This document shows positions 19,301-25,944 of a DNA stretch of 64,000 nt, in pieces. Numbering within the stretch: position 1 is the first letter of the stretch; each line of letters begins with the position of its first letter. Under the pieces are notes generated by a model. That model had not been told where the DNA came from and did no database searches. It saw only the letters and a list, made by a program, of their open reading frames with translations. This DNA is from Mumia sp050632745 (GTDB lineage Bacteria; Actinomycetota; Actinomycetes; Propionibacteriales; Nocardioidaceae): positions 1 through 64,000 of the forward strand of contig NZ_JBODSD010000007.1 of assembly GCF_050632745.1 (NCBI RefSeq). Reading direction: 5' to 3'. A program made the translations under genes and the position numbers.

Positions 19301-19629
19301 AGGGTCCCGATCGCGGCGGAGTCGAGGTCCTCCAGCGCCTCGGTCGCCCGGGCGCGGCGCGCGTCGTCGGTCGCCGCACGCCGCTGCCGCTCGAAGCTGG
19401 CCCGCAGGCGGTCGCGCAGCTCGGCGCCGGCCTTCTCGGTGAACGTCACGGCGGCGACGTGGCGCAGCGGGACCGGGTCGGGACCCTCGAGGACCAGGTG
19501 CGTGACGCGGTCGACGAGCGCGCGGGTCTTGCCCGAGCCCGCGCCCGCCTCGACGAACAGGTTGCGGTCGGTCCCCGTCGTGATCCGGGAGCGGGCCGCG
19601 TCGTCGGTCAGCGACGTGACAGTGCTCAT
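16339..19629 (-). CDS. addA: AddA-type UvrD helicase / PD-(D/E)XK exonuclease
   Basis: ATP-dependent 3'-5' helicase with a C-terminal nuclease domain, which together with its partner would process double-strand breaks for recombination. The 1096-residue product has Walker A GAGSGKT (29-35), motif II LLLDEFQDTDPIQ (~355), VVGDPKQSIYRFRRA (~395), the motif V region IMTVHGAKGLEFPMVVLSG (~740) and motif VI AATRARDHLVV. The nuclease core is visible near the end as EGFVDLIYREDDRSLRVVDYKTDDI. The frame stays open far upstream, but the ATG at 19629 overlaps the upstream gene's stop (ATGA 19626-19629) and starts the protein just before motif I. Paired with an AddB-like gene rather than RecB/C/D or AdnA/B. 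Confidence 0.9.
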   Translation of the reverse strand: MSTVTSLTDDAARSRITTGTDRNLFVEAGAGSGKTRALVDRVTHLVLEGPDPVPLRHVAAVTFTEKAGAELRDRLRASFERQRRAATDDARRARATEALEDLDSAAIGTLHAFAQRILAQHPIEAGLPPLIEVLDEVASSVAFEERWSVMQRALLDDDALGSAVLLALSAGVKLEHLRSLTRAFNADWDLIADRTPEDVPEVVLPDVSALVEEAAAVAARAGECGDESDRFLERLAAVAAWGEALRTAVDDRARYTVLLAAADLKTSYGRKQNWQDLDDVKHACVELQQRAKSAADKVTEATLRPLASWIARTVRADAERRAAEGRLEFHDLLVLARDVLRRDPLVRAALHTQYQRLLLDEFQDTDPIQIELAVRIAGGRDADEDDWRDVDVPPGSLFVVGDPKQSIYRFRRASIALYLETQDWFGAEDHVTLTTNFRTVDPVLRWVNAVFDEVIQPEAGTQPAYVALDSHRVDAPPVGAPVTVLGRDEHPERLKADPLRALEAGDVAATVRQAVDEAWTVWDEGSERWRPIAFADVAILIPSRISLGALETALDREAVPYRAESSSLVYQAAEIRDLMTAAQAIADPGDQFAAVLALRSPLFGCGDDDLWTWKRAGGSFHLLAPTAETLERLGTDAHPVAAGLGALRDLVRRARWMTPSEVLSAIVAERLVSEVAAGTPRARDQWRRLRFVVDQARAWSEVEHGGLRAYLGWASRQADETARVAEAVLPETDVDAVRIMTVHGAKGLEFPMVVLSGMSTVPQRRRGVQLLWTDDGYEVRLVGQVQTNDFEQAAPVDEQMDAQERRRLLYVAATRARDHLVVSLHRAPGGSGDTNARVLAAAGAGDARWATAAPATQADDASADRPSERRTTSTPPPELAQWRQLIADVRASTREKPAQSASGLEGTEPEVVLVDDPATVAGQAKGGRDVELPPWRKGRYGSAVGRAVHGVLQAVDLASGAGLDDAVAAQCQAEGVTTFAEQVRALVVSALESPLVKRAAEREHWRESYVGTVAEDGTVIEGFVDLIYREDDRSLRVVDYKTDDIPREALAARTVFYQPQVAAYEACLREATGTPVSTALLFLGVGREAWEVPVGT

Positions 19630-22600
19630 GCCTGAACCGCCGGGTCGTCCAGGGCCTCCGGGTCCACGAGGCGGACGAGCTCCCGGAGCGCCGCGTCGCC
19701 CCGCTTGTCCTCGTAGCGCCGCCGCGCCTCCTTGTGCCCGAGCCCACCGGGCGTGCAGAACTCGCACTCGACGTAGCCGTACGCCGGCTGCGCGCTCGGG
19801 CGTGCGACGAACGCGCCCGCGGCGATGCCGTCGACGAGCGTCTGGAGCGTCTGCGCGTACGTCGCCTCGAGCGCGTCGTCGAGCGTGACCGGGATGCGCT
19901 CGCCGGCGTTGCGCCGTACGAACCAGTACATCGCCTCGACCCCGGTGCTGGGCTTGTCGGCTACGCGCTCGCGCGCCGCGTGCGCGTACACCGGCAGCTG
20001 CAGCTTGGTGCCGGCCGCGACGGGGTCGTCCTTGAGGACCCGGAACGCATCCGCCCGGCCGGTCTTCACGTCCGTCACGAGAAGCACCCCGTCGCGCGTG
20101 CGGTCGACCTTGTCCGCGCTCCCGCGCATCAGCAGCCGCCCGTCCGGCAGCGTGATCTCGATCGGGTCCGGATCGTCGCCGGTGCCGAACTCGAGCTCGC
20201 TGCGGACCACCTCGGCGTCGCGCGCGGCACGGAAGGCGTCGTCGTCCTCCAGCATCCGCGCCACCACCGTCCGCAGCGCCTGGAGCTCGGCCTCCCAGAG
20301 CCGGCGGTGCCCGGTGAGGCCGCGCTCGACGAGGTTCGTCGCGCGGACGGTGACCAGCTCCTGGAGACGTCGGTGGTGCGCGGCGCTCCACGGCTCGGCG
20401 TACGACGGCAGCGTGGCGGCCGCGGCGCTCTCGGTGATGAGCTGGTCGAGCGCCCCGTGCACGAGCGTGCCGATCTCCGCCGCCGAGATCGAGATGATCT
20501 CCTCGGGCTGTTCCAGCGGGGCGACGCCGAGCAGCCGCTCGACGAAGTAGGCGAACGGGCACCGGGCGTACGCCTCGAGGGCGGTGGGGGAGACGACGCG
20601 GTCGCCGTGGGCGTAGTCCGGCAGGCCCTCGGCGCCCGCGAGGTTGCCGTCGAACCGGGTGAACCCCGCGCTCGCGCGCGCGTCGATCAGCGCACGTGCC
20701 GCTGCGAGGAGAGCCGCGGGCTCGGGAGCGAGCGGCGTGCCGGACGCCGCGGCGCGGATCTGCCACTCCTGCTCGGACGCGGGCAGCTCCGCCGTGAGGA
20801 CGCCGTCGGCGTACGAGCGGCTGCCGACGATGGTGGTGCCGGTGGGTGCGTGATGCCTGTCGGGCCGGTCCCACTCGGTCGCGGCGAGCTCCTTGTTGCC
20901 GGTGAGCTCACGCAGCGACGGCAGCAGGAACTGGCTCGGCAGGCGCTCGGTGCTGCGACGAAGGTCGCCGCGCGGGAACGACGCCGTGGCGCGCGGTGCG
21001 GACGCGAGCGCGGCCAGCAGGTGCCGCTGCTTGTCGTCGAGCGTGGCGCGCAACGGGTCGAGCTCGCCGGTGGCGGTGCGCAGCGTGTCGCTGAGCAGCG
21101 CGTCCTCGTGGGCGCGGCCGGGGAACGCGTCCTCGGTCAGACCGAGCACGAACACCTCGTCGAGCTCCATGCCGACCGCGGCCGAGACCGGTCCGACGAA
21201 GACGCCCTCGGCATACCGGCCGACGCGGGGCAGCGACGACTCGAGCTCGAGGCTGAGCACCTCGGCGAGGGTCTCGACGTCGGCCGTCAGGTCGAAGGCG
21301 TCCAGTGAGGAGAGGCCACCGAGCGCCGACTCGAGGACGACCGCGGCGTACTGCTCCTCCGCGGGCATCGCCGTCCAGGTGTCGGACGTGCCGTAGAGGT
21401 CGTTGAGGAGGTCCAGGGCCCACGAGCTCATCGCGTCCCAGCGCCGGATGCGGGCGGCGTCGTCGAACCGCTGCTGCAGCCGCTCGACGAAGCGGAGCAG
21501 GCCGCGCGCGCTCTCGATCTCGCGCTCGGCCGCGTCGATCCGACCCTGACGCGGGCTCTCCTGCTGCTCCTCCTCGCCGATGGCGCGGATCTCGTCGCCG
21601 ATGAAGGTGGTGATGCGGGAGGCCCAGTCGCCCCGGCCGACGATGCCGGCGCGACGCGAGACCCGCTCCCAGCGCGCGACCGGGACACGCTCGCCGGAGA
21701 ACGCCAGCACCGGCGCCTCGGCGAGCGCGACGAACGTCTCGGCGCGGGGGAGACCCGCCTGACCGACCTCGAGCAGGGCGACGAAGGCGCGGGCGATCGC
21801 GCGCTCCTGCACGGCACGCGTCGCCGGACCGTTGACCGCGAGGCCGCTCGCGCCGAGGTGCTCGTGGAGCTGGCGGGCGTACGGGACGCGGGACCCGTAG
21901 AGCACGGCGATGCGGTGGGCAGGGGTGCGCGCGAGAGCGGCGACGACCTCGCGGACCACGCGCCGCACCTCGTCGTCGGCGTCGGACGCGTGGAGGACGC
22001 GGGTGGCGACCGGTGGCGGCGTGCGCCGCGCGTCGTCCGGGATCGCGAGGCCCATCCGCTCGAGGCTGCTGACGACGGCCGAGTCGGCGCGGCGTACGCC
22101 GGTCGTGCCCGCGACGACGACGCTGCGAGAACCCTGGGCGAGCGCGCGGGCGAACCCTGACTCCGCCCGGGTCAGGCGTTGCGGGAGGTAGAGGACGACC
22201 GTCCCGTGCACGGCGGTGACGTCAGCGTCCGCCTCGACGGTGCGGGCCGCCTCGACCAGCAGCTCGGTCGGGTCGTAGTGGCCGGCGGCGATGCGGTCGG
22301 CGACGCGCTCGTGCAGGCGCAGCAGGTCGGCGGACAGGCCGGTGGACTCGCGCGCGCGGTCGCGGCCGTCGGGGGAGAGGTCGCGCAGCTCGCGGTGCGC
22401 CGTGGCGAGGGCGCGGATCGTGGCGGGGTGGTCCTTGACCGGGCCGAAGATGCCTGGGTCCTGGTCCAGCGCCTGGCGCCACGCGGCGGCGACGACGGGC
22501 TGCGTCGCCGGTCGGCGCGGATGCATCGCGGTGGCGGCGACCTGCTCGGCCAGACGGGCGAGCGTCGTGACCGTGAGTGCAGCGACGCCCGGGCCGCCGT

Positions 22601-22772
22601 CGCCGTCCAGTCCGCGGGCGAGGTGACGGCGCGCGACGATGCCCGCGACGTTCGTCGGGACCACGAGCGTGACCGGCGCCATCAGGTCGGAGGCCTTGGC
22701 CTCGGAGACGACCCGCCGGAGCGTCTCGAGAGCGGCGCGACCGTACGGCGTGGTCAGGACCCGAGTCGACAT
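19626..22772 (-). CDS. addB: AddB-like inactive helicase / PD-(D/E)XK nuclease subunit
   Basis: A 1048-residue partner of the AddA-like protein. The N-terminal half has a helicase-like layout (LVVPTNVAGIVARRHLARGL, AVLYGSRVPYARQLHEHLG, VFVLGLTEDAFPGRAHED) but no intact Walker A. The C-terminal RecB-family nuclease has the GSADKVDR...LLVTDVKTGRAD core. Cys residues that in AddB enzymes hold a 4Fe-4S cluster are partly present: one in YARCPFAYF (~739) and two in VECEFC (~1003 and ~1006). The fourth, expected six residues on, is absent (CTPGGLGH). GAAGGGGG precedes the ATG. It is the first gene of a two-gene operon with a 4-bp overlap. Function is inferred from B. subtilis-type AddAB. Confidence 0.85.
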   Translation of the reverse strand: MSTRVLTTPYGRAALETLRRVVSEAKASDLMAPVTLVVPTNVAGIVARRHLARGLDGDGGPGVAALTVTTLARLAEQVAATAMHPRRPATQPVVAAAWRQALDQDPGIFGPVKDHPATIRALATAHRELRDLSPDGRDRARESTGLSADLLRLHERVADRIAAGHYDPTELLVEAARTVEADADVTAVHGTVVLYLPQRLTRAESGFARALAQGSRSVVVAGTTGVRRADSAVVSSLERMGLAIPDDARRTPPPVATRVLHASDADDEVRRVVREVVAALARTPAHRIAVLYGSRVPYARQLHEHLGASGLAVNGPATRAVQERAIARAFVALLEVGQAGLPRAETFVALAEAPVLAFSGERVPVARWERVSRRAGIVGRGDWASRITTFIGDEIRAIGEEEQQESPRQGRIDAAEREIESARGLLRFVERLQQRFDDAARIRRWDAMSSWALDLLNDLYGTSDTWTAMPAEEQYAAVVLESALGGLSSLDAFDLTADVETLAEVLSLELESSLPRVGRYAEGVFVGPVSAAVGMELDEVFVLGLTEDAFPGRAHEDALLSDTLRTATGELDPLRATLDDKQRHLLAALASAPRATASFPRGDLRRSTERLPSQFLLPSLRELTGNKELAATEWDRPDRHHAPTGTTIVGSRSYADGVLTAELPASEQEWQIRAAASGTPLAPEPAALLAAARALIDARASAGFTRFDGNLAGAEGLPDYAHGDRVVSPTALEAYARCPFAYFVERLLGVAPLEQPEEIISISAAEIGTLVHGALDQLITESAAAATLPSYAEPWSAAHHRRLQELVTVRATNLVERGLTGHRRLWEAELQALRTVVARMLEDDDAFRAARDAEVVRSELEFGTGDDPDPIEITLPDGRLLMRGSADKVDRTRDGVLLVTDVKTGRADAFRVLKDDPVAAGTKLQLPVYAHAARERVADKPSTGVEAMYWFVRRNAGERIPVTLDDALEATYAQTLQTLVDGIAAGAFVARPSAQPAYGYVECEFCTPGGLGHKEARRRYEDKRGDAALRELVRLVDPEALDDPAVQA

Positions 22773-22798
22773 CCGTCCCCCTTCTCGTGGTGCTACAG

Positions 22799-22804
22799 AC
22801 CGTA
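22799..22804 (-). promoter_or_regulatory. -10 hexamer TACGGT for the addB-addA operon
   Basis: Reading leftward, TACGGT is followed after 26 nt by the ATG at 22772, leaving room for a short leader that carries the AGAAGGGGG ribosome site. Confidence 0.4.
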
Positions 22805-22830
22805 GCGGGGAGCGAGGACGTTCGGCGCGC

Positions 22831-23403
22831 TCAGCCGCAGTTGTCGCACACGCCGGTCGCCGGCAGCGCCATGAAGCACTGCGGGCACACCGACACGGGT
22901 CGCTCGACCTTGCGGACCGCTGGTTCCCGCCGCACCGTGCGCGAGGAGCGCGCGGCTGCGACCCTGCGCGACGGCGCCGGTCGCCCGCCGTCGGCCGGGA
23001 GGCGCGCCCCGAACCGCTGGTAGCACGCGAACCGCTGCTCGGCCGCGTGGCGGTCGGCGTCGGCGGGCGCCGTGCCCGTCAACCGCGCGACGGTCTCGCC
23101 GTAGCCGACGACCGCCCTGCCGTCCTCCCGCACGCACAGCGCCGTGAGGGCGGGCTCTCCGCGCCCGTGCGCCTCCGTCGCGACCTCGTCGAGCACCGCC
23201 CCGACCCAGCTCGTGACGGCCACACGGGTCTTGACCCCGGTACGTCGCTGCACCTCGGCGGCGAGCTCCCCGTCGGAGACGTCACCGCCGTACTCGCGTG
23301 CCTTCTCCACCAGGATCTCGCGGGCGCTCTTGGCCCACAGGTGCGTCGCTGTCTCGTACGCGACGGGCTGCCCGTCGCCGATCCGGAAGGTGCTCGCAGT
23401 CAC
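22831..23403 (-). CDS. Conserved hypothetical protein with C-terminal zinc ribbon
   Basis: A 190-residue protein. The N-terminal ~100 residues (YETATHLWAKSAREILVEKAREYGG, VTSWVGAVLDEVATEAHGRGEPALTALCV) resemble small actinobacterial proteins of unknown function. The last 20 residues form a CPQC...CDNC zinc ribbon, suggesting nucleic-acid or protein binding. The linker is Arg/Pro-rich. It uses a GTG start with a TACGAT hexamer 6 nt upstream, so it is probably leaderless. It lies just upstream of the addB promoter on the same strand; a link to DNA repair is possible but unsupported. Confidence 0.7.
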   Translation of the reverse strand: MTASTFRIGDGQPVAYETATHLWAKSAREILVEKAREYGGDVSDGELAAEVQRRTGVKTRVAVTSWVGAVLDEVATEAHGRGEPALTALCVREDGRAVVGYGETVARLTGTAPADADRHAAEQRFACYQRFGARLPADGGRPAPSRRVAAARSSRTVRREPAVRKVERPVSVCPQCFMALPATGVCDNCG

Positions 23404-23409
23404 GGAGCG

Positions 23410-23415
23410 ATCGTA
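23410..23415 (-). promoter_or_regulatory. -10 hexamer TACGAT of a leaderless transcript
   Basis: On the minus strand TACGAT lies exactly 6 nt before the GTG at 23403, with no ribosome site between. Confidence 0.5.
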
Positions 23416-23446
23416 CGCGGCAGGCCGCGACCGCTCCTCCGGCCAC

Positions 23447-23959
23447 CTAGCCTCGCGAGGTCCCCATCGCCCGGCTGCGCGGCAGGTCCCAGTCGAGGTC
23501 CGCGTGCTCCTCGAGCAGAGCGTCGAGCGGCTTGGTGAGCTCCTCGGGCATCGCGGTCGCCCGCCGCGTCGTCAGGTCGACGTAGACCTCGACGTACTCC
23601 AGCGTGCTGGCCACCTTGCCGGTGCTGCGGTCGAGCAGGATCGTCATCGCGTGCATCGCCTTGTCCGAGCGCCCGAGCATCCGCAGGTGCACCGACACCT
23701 CGTGGCCGACGAGGATCTCGCTGTGGAACGTGATGTGGTGCTCGACGCTGAAGGCGCTCTGTCCCGTGCGGTCCAGCCACCCCTCGCCGAGGTCGAAGGA
23801 CTCGACGAACCCTTGCGCGGCGCCGTCCATGTGCATGCCGTAGTGGTGCCGGACGTTGACGTGTCCGTTCATGTCCTGGAACTCGGGGGGAGCGGTGCGG
23901 GTCATCAGCGCACCGAGCGCGTCGAGGTCGTCGAGGGTCGGCCAGCGGAGGTCGTTCAC
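23447..23959 (-). CDS. Hotdog-fold acyl-CoA thioesterase (4HBT family)
   Basis: A 170-residue single-hotdog protein of the 4-hydroxybenzoyl-CoA-type thioesterases, which hydrolyse acyl-CoA to free acid and CoA. The motif FQDMNGHVNVRHHYGMHMDGA carries the Asp/His typical of the family active site (usually D-x-x-G-H-V-N). The SVEHHITFHSEILVGHEVSVHLRML strand region and the late ASTLEYVEVYVDL strand complete the fold. The GTG at 23959 is preferred because it gives the full N-terminal segment (VNDLRWPTLDDLDALGALM). It lies 32 bp downstream of the membrane acyltransferase on the same strand and may be co-transcribed. Substrate unknown. Confidence 0.85.
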   Translation of the reverse strand: MNDLRWPTLDDLDALGALMTRTAPPEFQDMNGHVNVRHHYGMHMDGAAQGFVESFDLGEGWLDRTGQSAFSVEHHITFHSEILVGHEVSVHLRMLGRSDKAMHAMTILLDRSTGKVASTLEYVEVYVDLTTRRATAMPEELTKPLDALLEEHADLDWDLPRSRAMGTSRG

Positions 23960-23991
23960 ACGGCAGACCTTGGCCGACGTTGACGCTGCTG

Positions 23992-25173
23992 TCAACTCCG
24001 TGGTCCGCCTCCTGCGACCGACCCTCGAGCGGCGCGTGCGGCGGCCGCCGCCACGGCTTCCAGCGGTCCGCGCCCGACGTACCGCCGCCACGGGATCGCG
24101 ATCACGGCGGCGAGCGCGACGTGGACGAGCAGCGCGTCGTCGGTGGTCCGCGGGATCAGGGTCGAGATCAGCACGACGTGGAGCGAGTAGAGGGTGAACG
24201 TCATGCTCCCGATCGCCGCGACGGGCCAGATCGCCCGCCCGATCGCGTGTTCCAGCAGGAGCATCAGGCCCAGGACCGCGAGGGCGCTGCCGAGCGTGTG
24301 GAGGAGGTCGGGCGGCGCACCGGAGTGCGGCGAGGCGATCCCCAGCCAGGCCCACGACGTCGTCGGCGTGGTCCCGAAGAAGCTCACGTGGAGAAGGTCG
24401 GCGTCGACGGCGCCGGTCGCCACGTGCCCTCCGGTGCCGGCGGCCTCGAGCTCGGCGAGGCCACCACCTGCGAGCCAGCGCGACGACGCGACCCACGCCG
24501 CGACCGCGACCAGGGCGCCGGCCACCGTGAGCGCGGCGGCGACGCCGAGGCGGGCGAGGGGGAGGCGACCGACCCCCAGGCCGACGAGGAGGTACGCCGT
24601 CCACGTCAGCACCGGGTAGTAGCCGGTCAGCAGCAGGTTCACGACCGTGCCGCCCGGATCGAGGAGCACGGTGACGAGGTTCGGCACGGCGGAGTCCAGG
24701 GGCGTGGTCACGGTCTGCCGCAGCGCCTGGCTCAGAACGGGCGTCACCACCGCAGCGGCGACACCCAGGCCGATCAGCCAGCCGGCCCCCAGGCGCAGGA
24801 ACGGCAGGGCGACGAGGAACAGCACGCCGTAGTAGCAGAGGATGATCGCCAGCCCCGACTCGAACGCCCCCAGGAAGAGGCCGACGGCGAAGATGACCCC
24901 CGCCCGGGCCGCCGTCGCCGCGGCCGCCTGGAGCCACGACCGGCCGCGCGGTGGCGTGGTCCCTCCGCTCGCGAGCGCGATCCCCACTCCGGCGAGCAGC
25001 GCGAAGAGGGCCGACGCCCGGCCGGCGGCGAGCAGGTGCGCGGTCGACGTGCCGCCGTCGGGACCGATCCGGGGCTCGAGGTGGGTCGCCATCATGCCGA
25101 CGAGGGCGACGGCCCGAGCCGCGTCGACGCCCAGCAGGCGGCGCGTCGAGGCGATCGTGGACCGCTCGGTCAT
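23992..25173 (-). CDS. HGSNAT/DUF418-like membrane acyltransferase
   Basis: A 393-residue integral membrane protein with about ten hydrophobic segments. The N-terminus (LLGVDAARAVALVGMMATHLEP, then AGRASALFALLAGVGIALASGG) is typical of the heparan-alpha-glucosaminide N-acetyltransferase-like catalytic family (DUF1624) and DUF418 proteins. The lysosomal relative moves an acetyl group from cytosolic acetyl-CoA to glucosamine across the membrane; bacterial roles are mostly unknown. A TACGCT hexamer 6 nt before the ATG gives it its own leaderless promoter. It lies only 39 bp after nagB, so read-through from the amino-sugar operon is possible. A role in amino-sugar acetylation is inference. Confidence 0.75.
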   Translation of the reverse strand: MTERSTIASTRRLLGVDAARAVALVGMMATHLEPRIGPDGGTSTAHLLAAGRASALFALLAGVGIALASGGTTPPRGRSWLQAAAATAARAGVIFAVGLFLGAFESGLAIILCYYGVLFLVALPFLRLGAGWLIGLGVAAAVVTPVLSQALRQTVTTPLDSAVPNLVTVLLDPGGTVVNLLLTGYYPVLTWTAYLLVGLGVGRLPLARLGVAAALTVAGALVAVAAWVASSRWLAGGGLAELEAAGTGGHVATGAVDADLLHVSFFGTTPTTSWAWLGIASPHSGAPPDLLHTLGSALAVLGLMLLLEHAIGRAIWPVAAIGSMTFTLYSLHVVLISTLIPRTTDDALLVHVALAAVIAIPWRRYVGRGPLEAVAAAAARAARGSVAGGGPRS

Positions 25174-25179
25174 GCGCTC

Positions 25180-25185
25180 AGCGTA
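25180..25185 (-). promoter_or_regulatory. -10 hexamer TACGCT of a leaderless transcript
   Basis: On the minus strand TACGCT lies 6 nt before the ATG at 25173, inside the 39-bp gap after nagB, suggesting the acyltransferase can be transcribed separately. Confidence 0.5.
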
Positions 25186-25212
25186 CGGCCGTGGCGGCAG
25201 GTGCGAGCCTGA

Positions 25213-25944
25213 TCAGCCGCCGGCGGCCCCGCGGTCGGTGACGACGTACGCCTCGGGGTGCCGCTGGATGATCGACGCCGGGCACGCCGGGTCGACAGGT
25301 CCGTGCAGCGCGGCGTGCACCGCGTCCGCCTTGCGCTCGCCGAGCGCGATCAGGACGAGCCGGCGCGCCCGCATGATCGTCGTGAGGCCCTGGGTGATCG
25401 CGTGCGTCGGCACGTCCGCCGCGGAGTCGAAGAACCGGGCGTTGTCGCGCCGCGTGGTCTCGGTCAGCCGGACCACGCGGGTCCGCGAGTCGAGCGGCGA
25501 ACCTGGCTCGTTGAACCCGAGGTGCCCGTTGCGCCCGATCCCGAGGACCTGCACGGCGACGGACGCCTCCACGACCTCGCGCCCGTAGCGCGCGGCCTCC
25601 GCGTCCGGGTCCGCCGCGCGGCCGTCGGGTCCGCGGACGTCGAGCCCGAGGGCGTCGGCGACCTCGCGCCGGATCACCGACGCGTACGTGTTGCGGTCGC
25701 CGGCGGGAAGGCCGAGGTACTCGTCGAGCAGGTACCCGCGTCGGGCCACCCGGGCCGGCGCCGCTCCGGAGCGCACCCGCCGCACGATCTCGTCGTACGC
25801 GCCGAGCGGGGAGGACCCGGTGGCGAGCCCCAGCGTGCTGCTGCCGTCGAGCCCGTCGAGGATCAGGTCTGCGGCCGTGGCCGCCACCTGGCCCGCGTCG
25901 TCGCGGACCAGGTGGCGGACAGCGGCGTCGAGCGGCTGTGTCAC
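25213..25944 (-). CDS. nagB: Glucosamine-6-phosphate deaminase
   Basis: Cytosolic enzyme converting glucosamine-6-phosphate to fructose-6-phosphate and ammonia. The 243-residue product has the family's phosphate-binding TLGLATGSSPLGAYDE (~37), DEYLGLPAGDRNTYASVI (~74, with the usual catalytic Asp), GIGRNGHLGFNEPGS (~135, containing the catalytic His region) and HAITQGLTTIMRAR (~181). The GTG at 25944 overlaps the stop of the secreted deacetylase gene by 4 bp (GTGA), so the two are translationally coupled. That is an unusual pairing: NagB normally sits beside NagA, and no NagA is in the window. This suggests that glucosamine, already deacetylated outside the cell, is the substrate source. Confidence 0.9.
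   Translation of the reverse strand: MTQPLDAAVRHLVRDDAGQVAATAADLILDGLDGSSTLGLATGSSPLGAYDEIVRRVRSGAAPARVARRGYLLDEYLGLPAGDRNTYASVIRREVADALGLDVRGPDGRAADPDAEAARYGREVVEASVAVQVLGIGRNGHLGFNEPGSPLDSRTRVVRLTETTRRDNARFFDSAADVPTHAITQGLTTIMRARRLVLIALGERKADAVHAALHGPVDPACPASIIQRHPEAYVVTDRGAAGG

Noticed and set aside
19630..20874. N-terminal extension of the AddA-like protein by ~415 residues
   Set aside because: That stretch is out-of-frame sequence of the AddB-like gene; the ATG at 19629 overlaps the AddB stop and begins just before motif I.
14013..23403. A defence island (toxin-antitoxin, toxin-immunity and helicase-nuclease genes close together)
   Set aside because: AddAB is a housekeeping repair pair, the other genes are separated by unrelated metabolic genes, and no integrase, tRNA site or compositional change marks an island.
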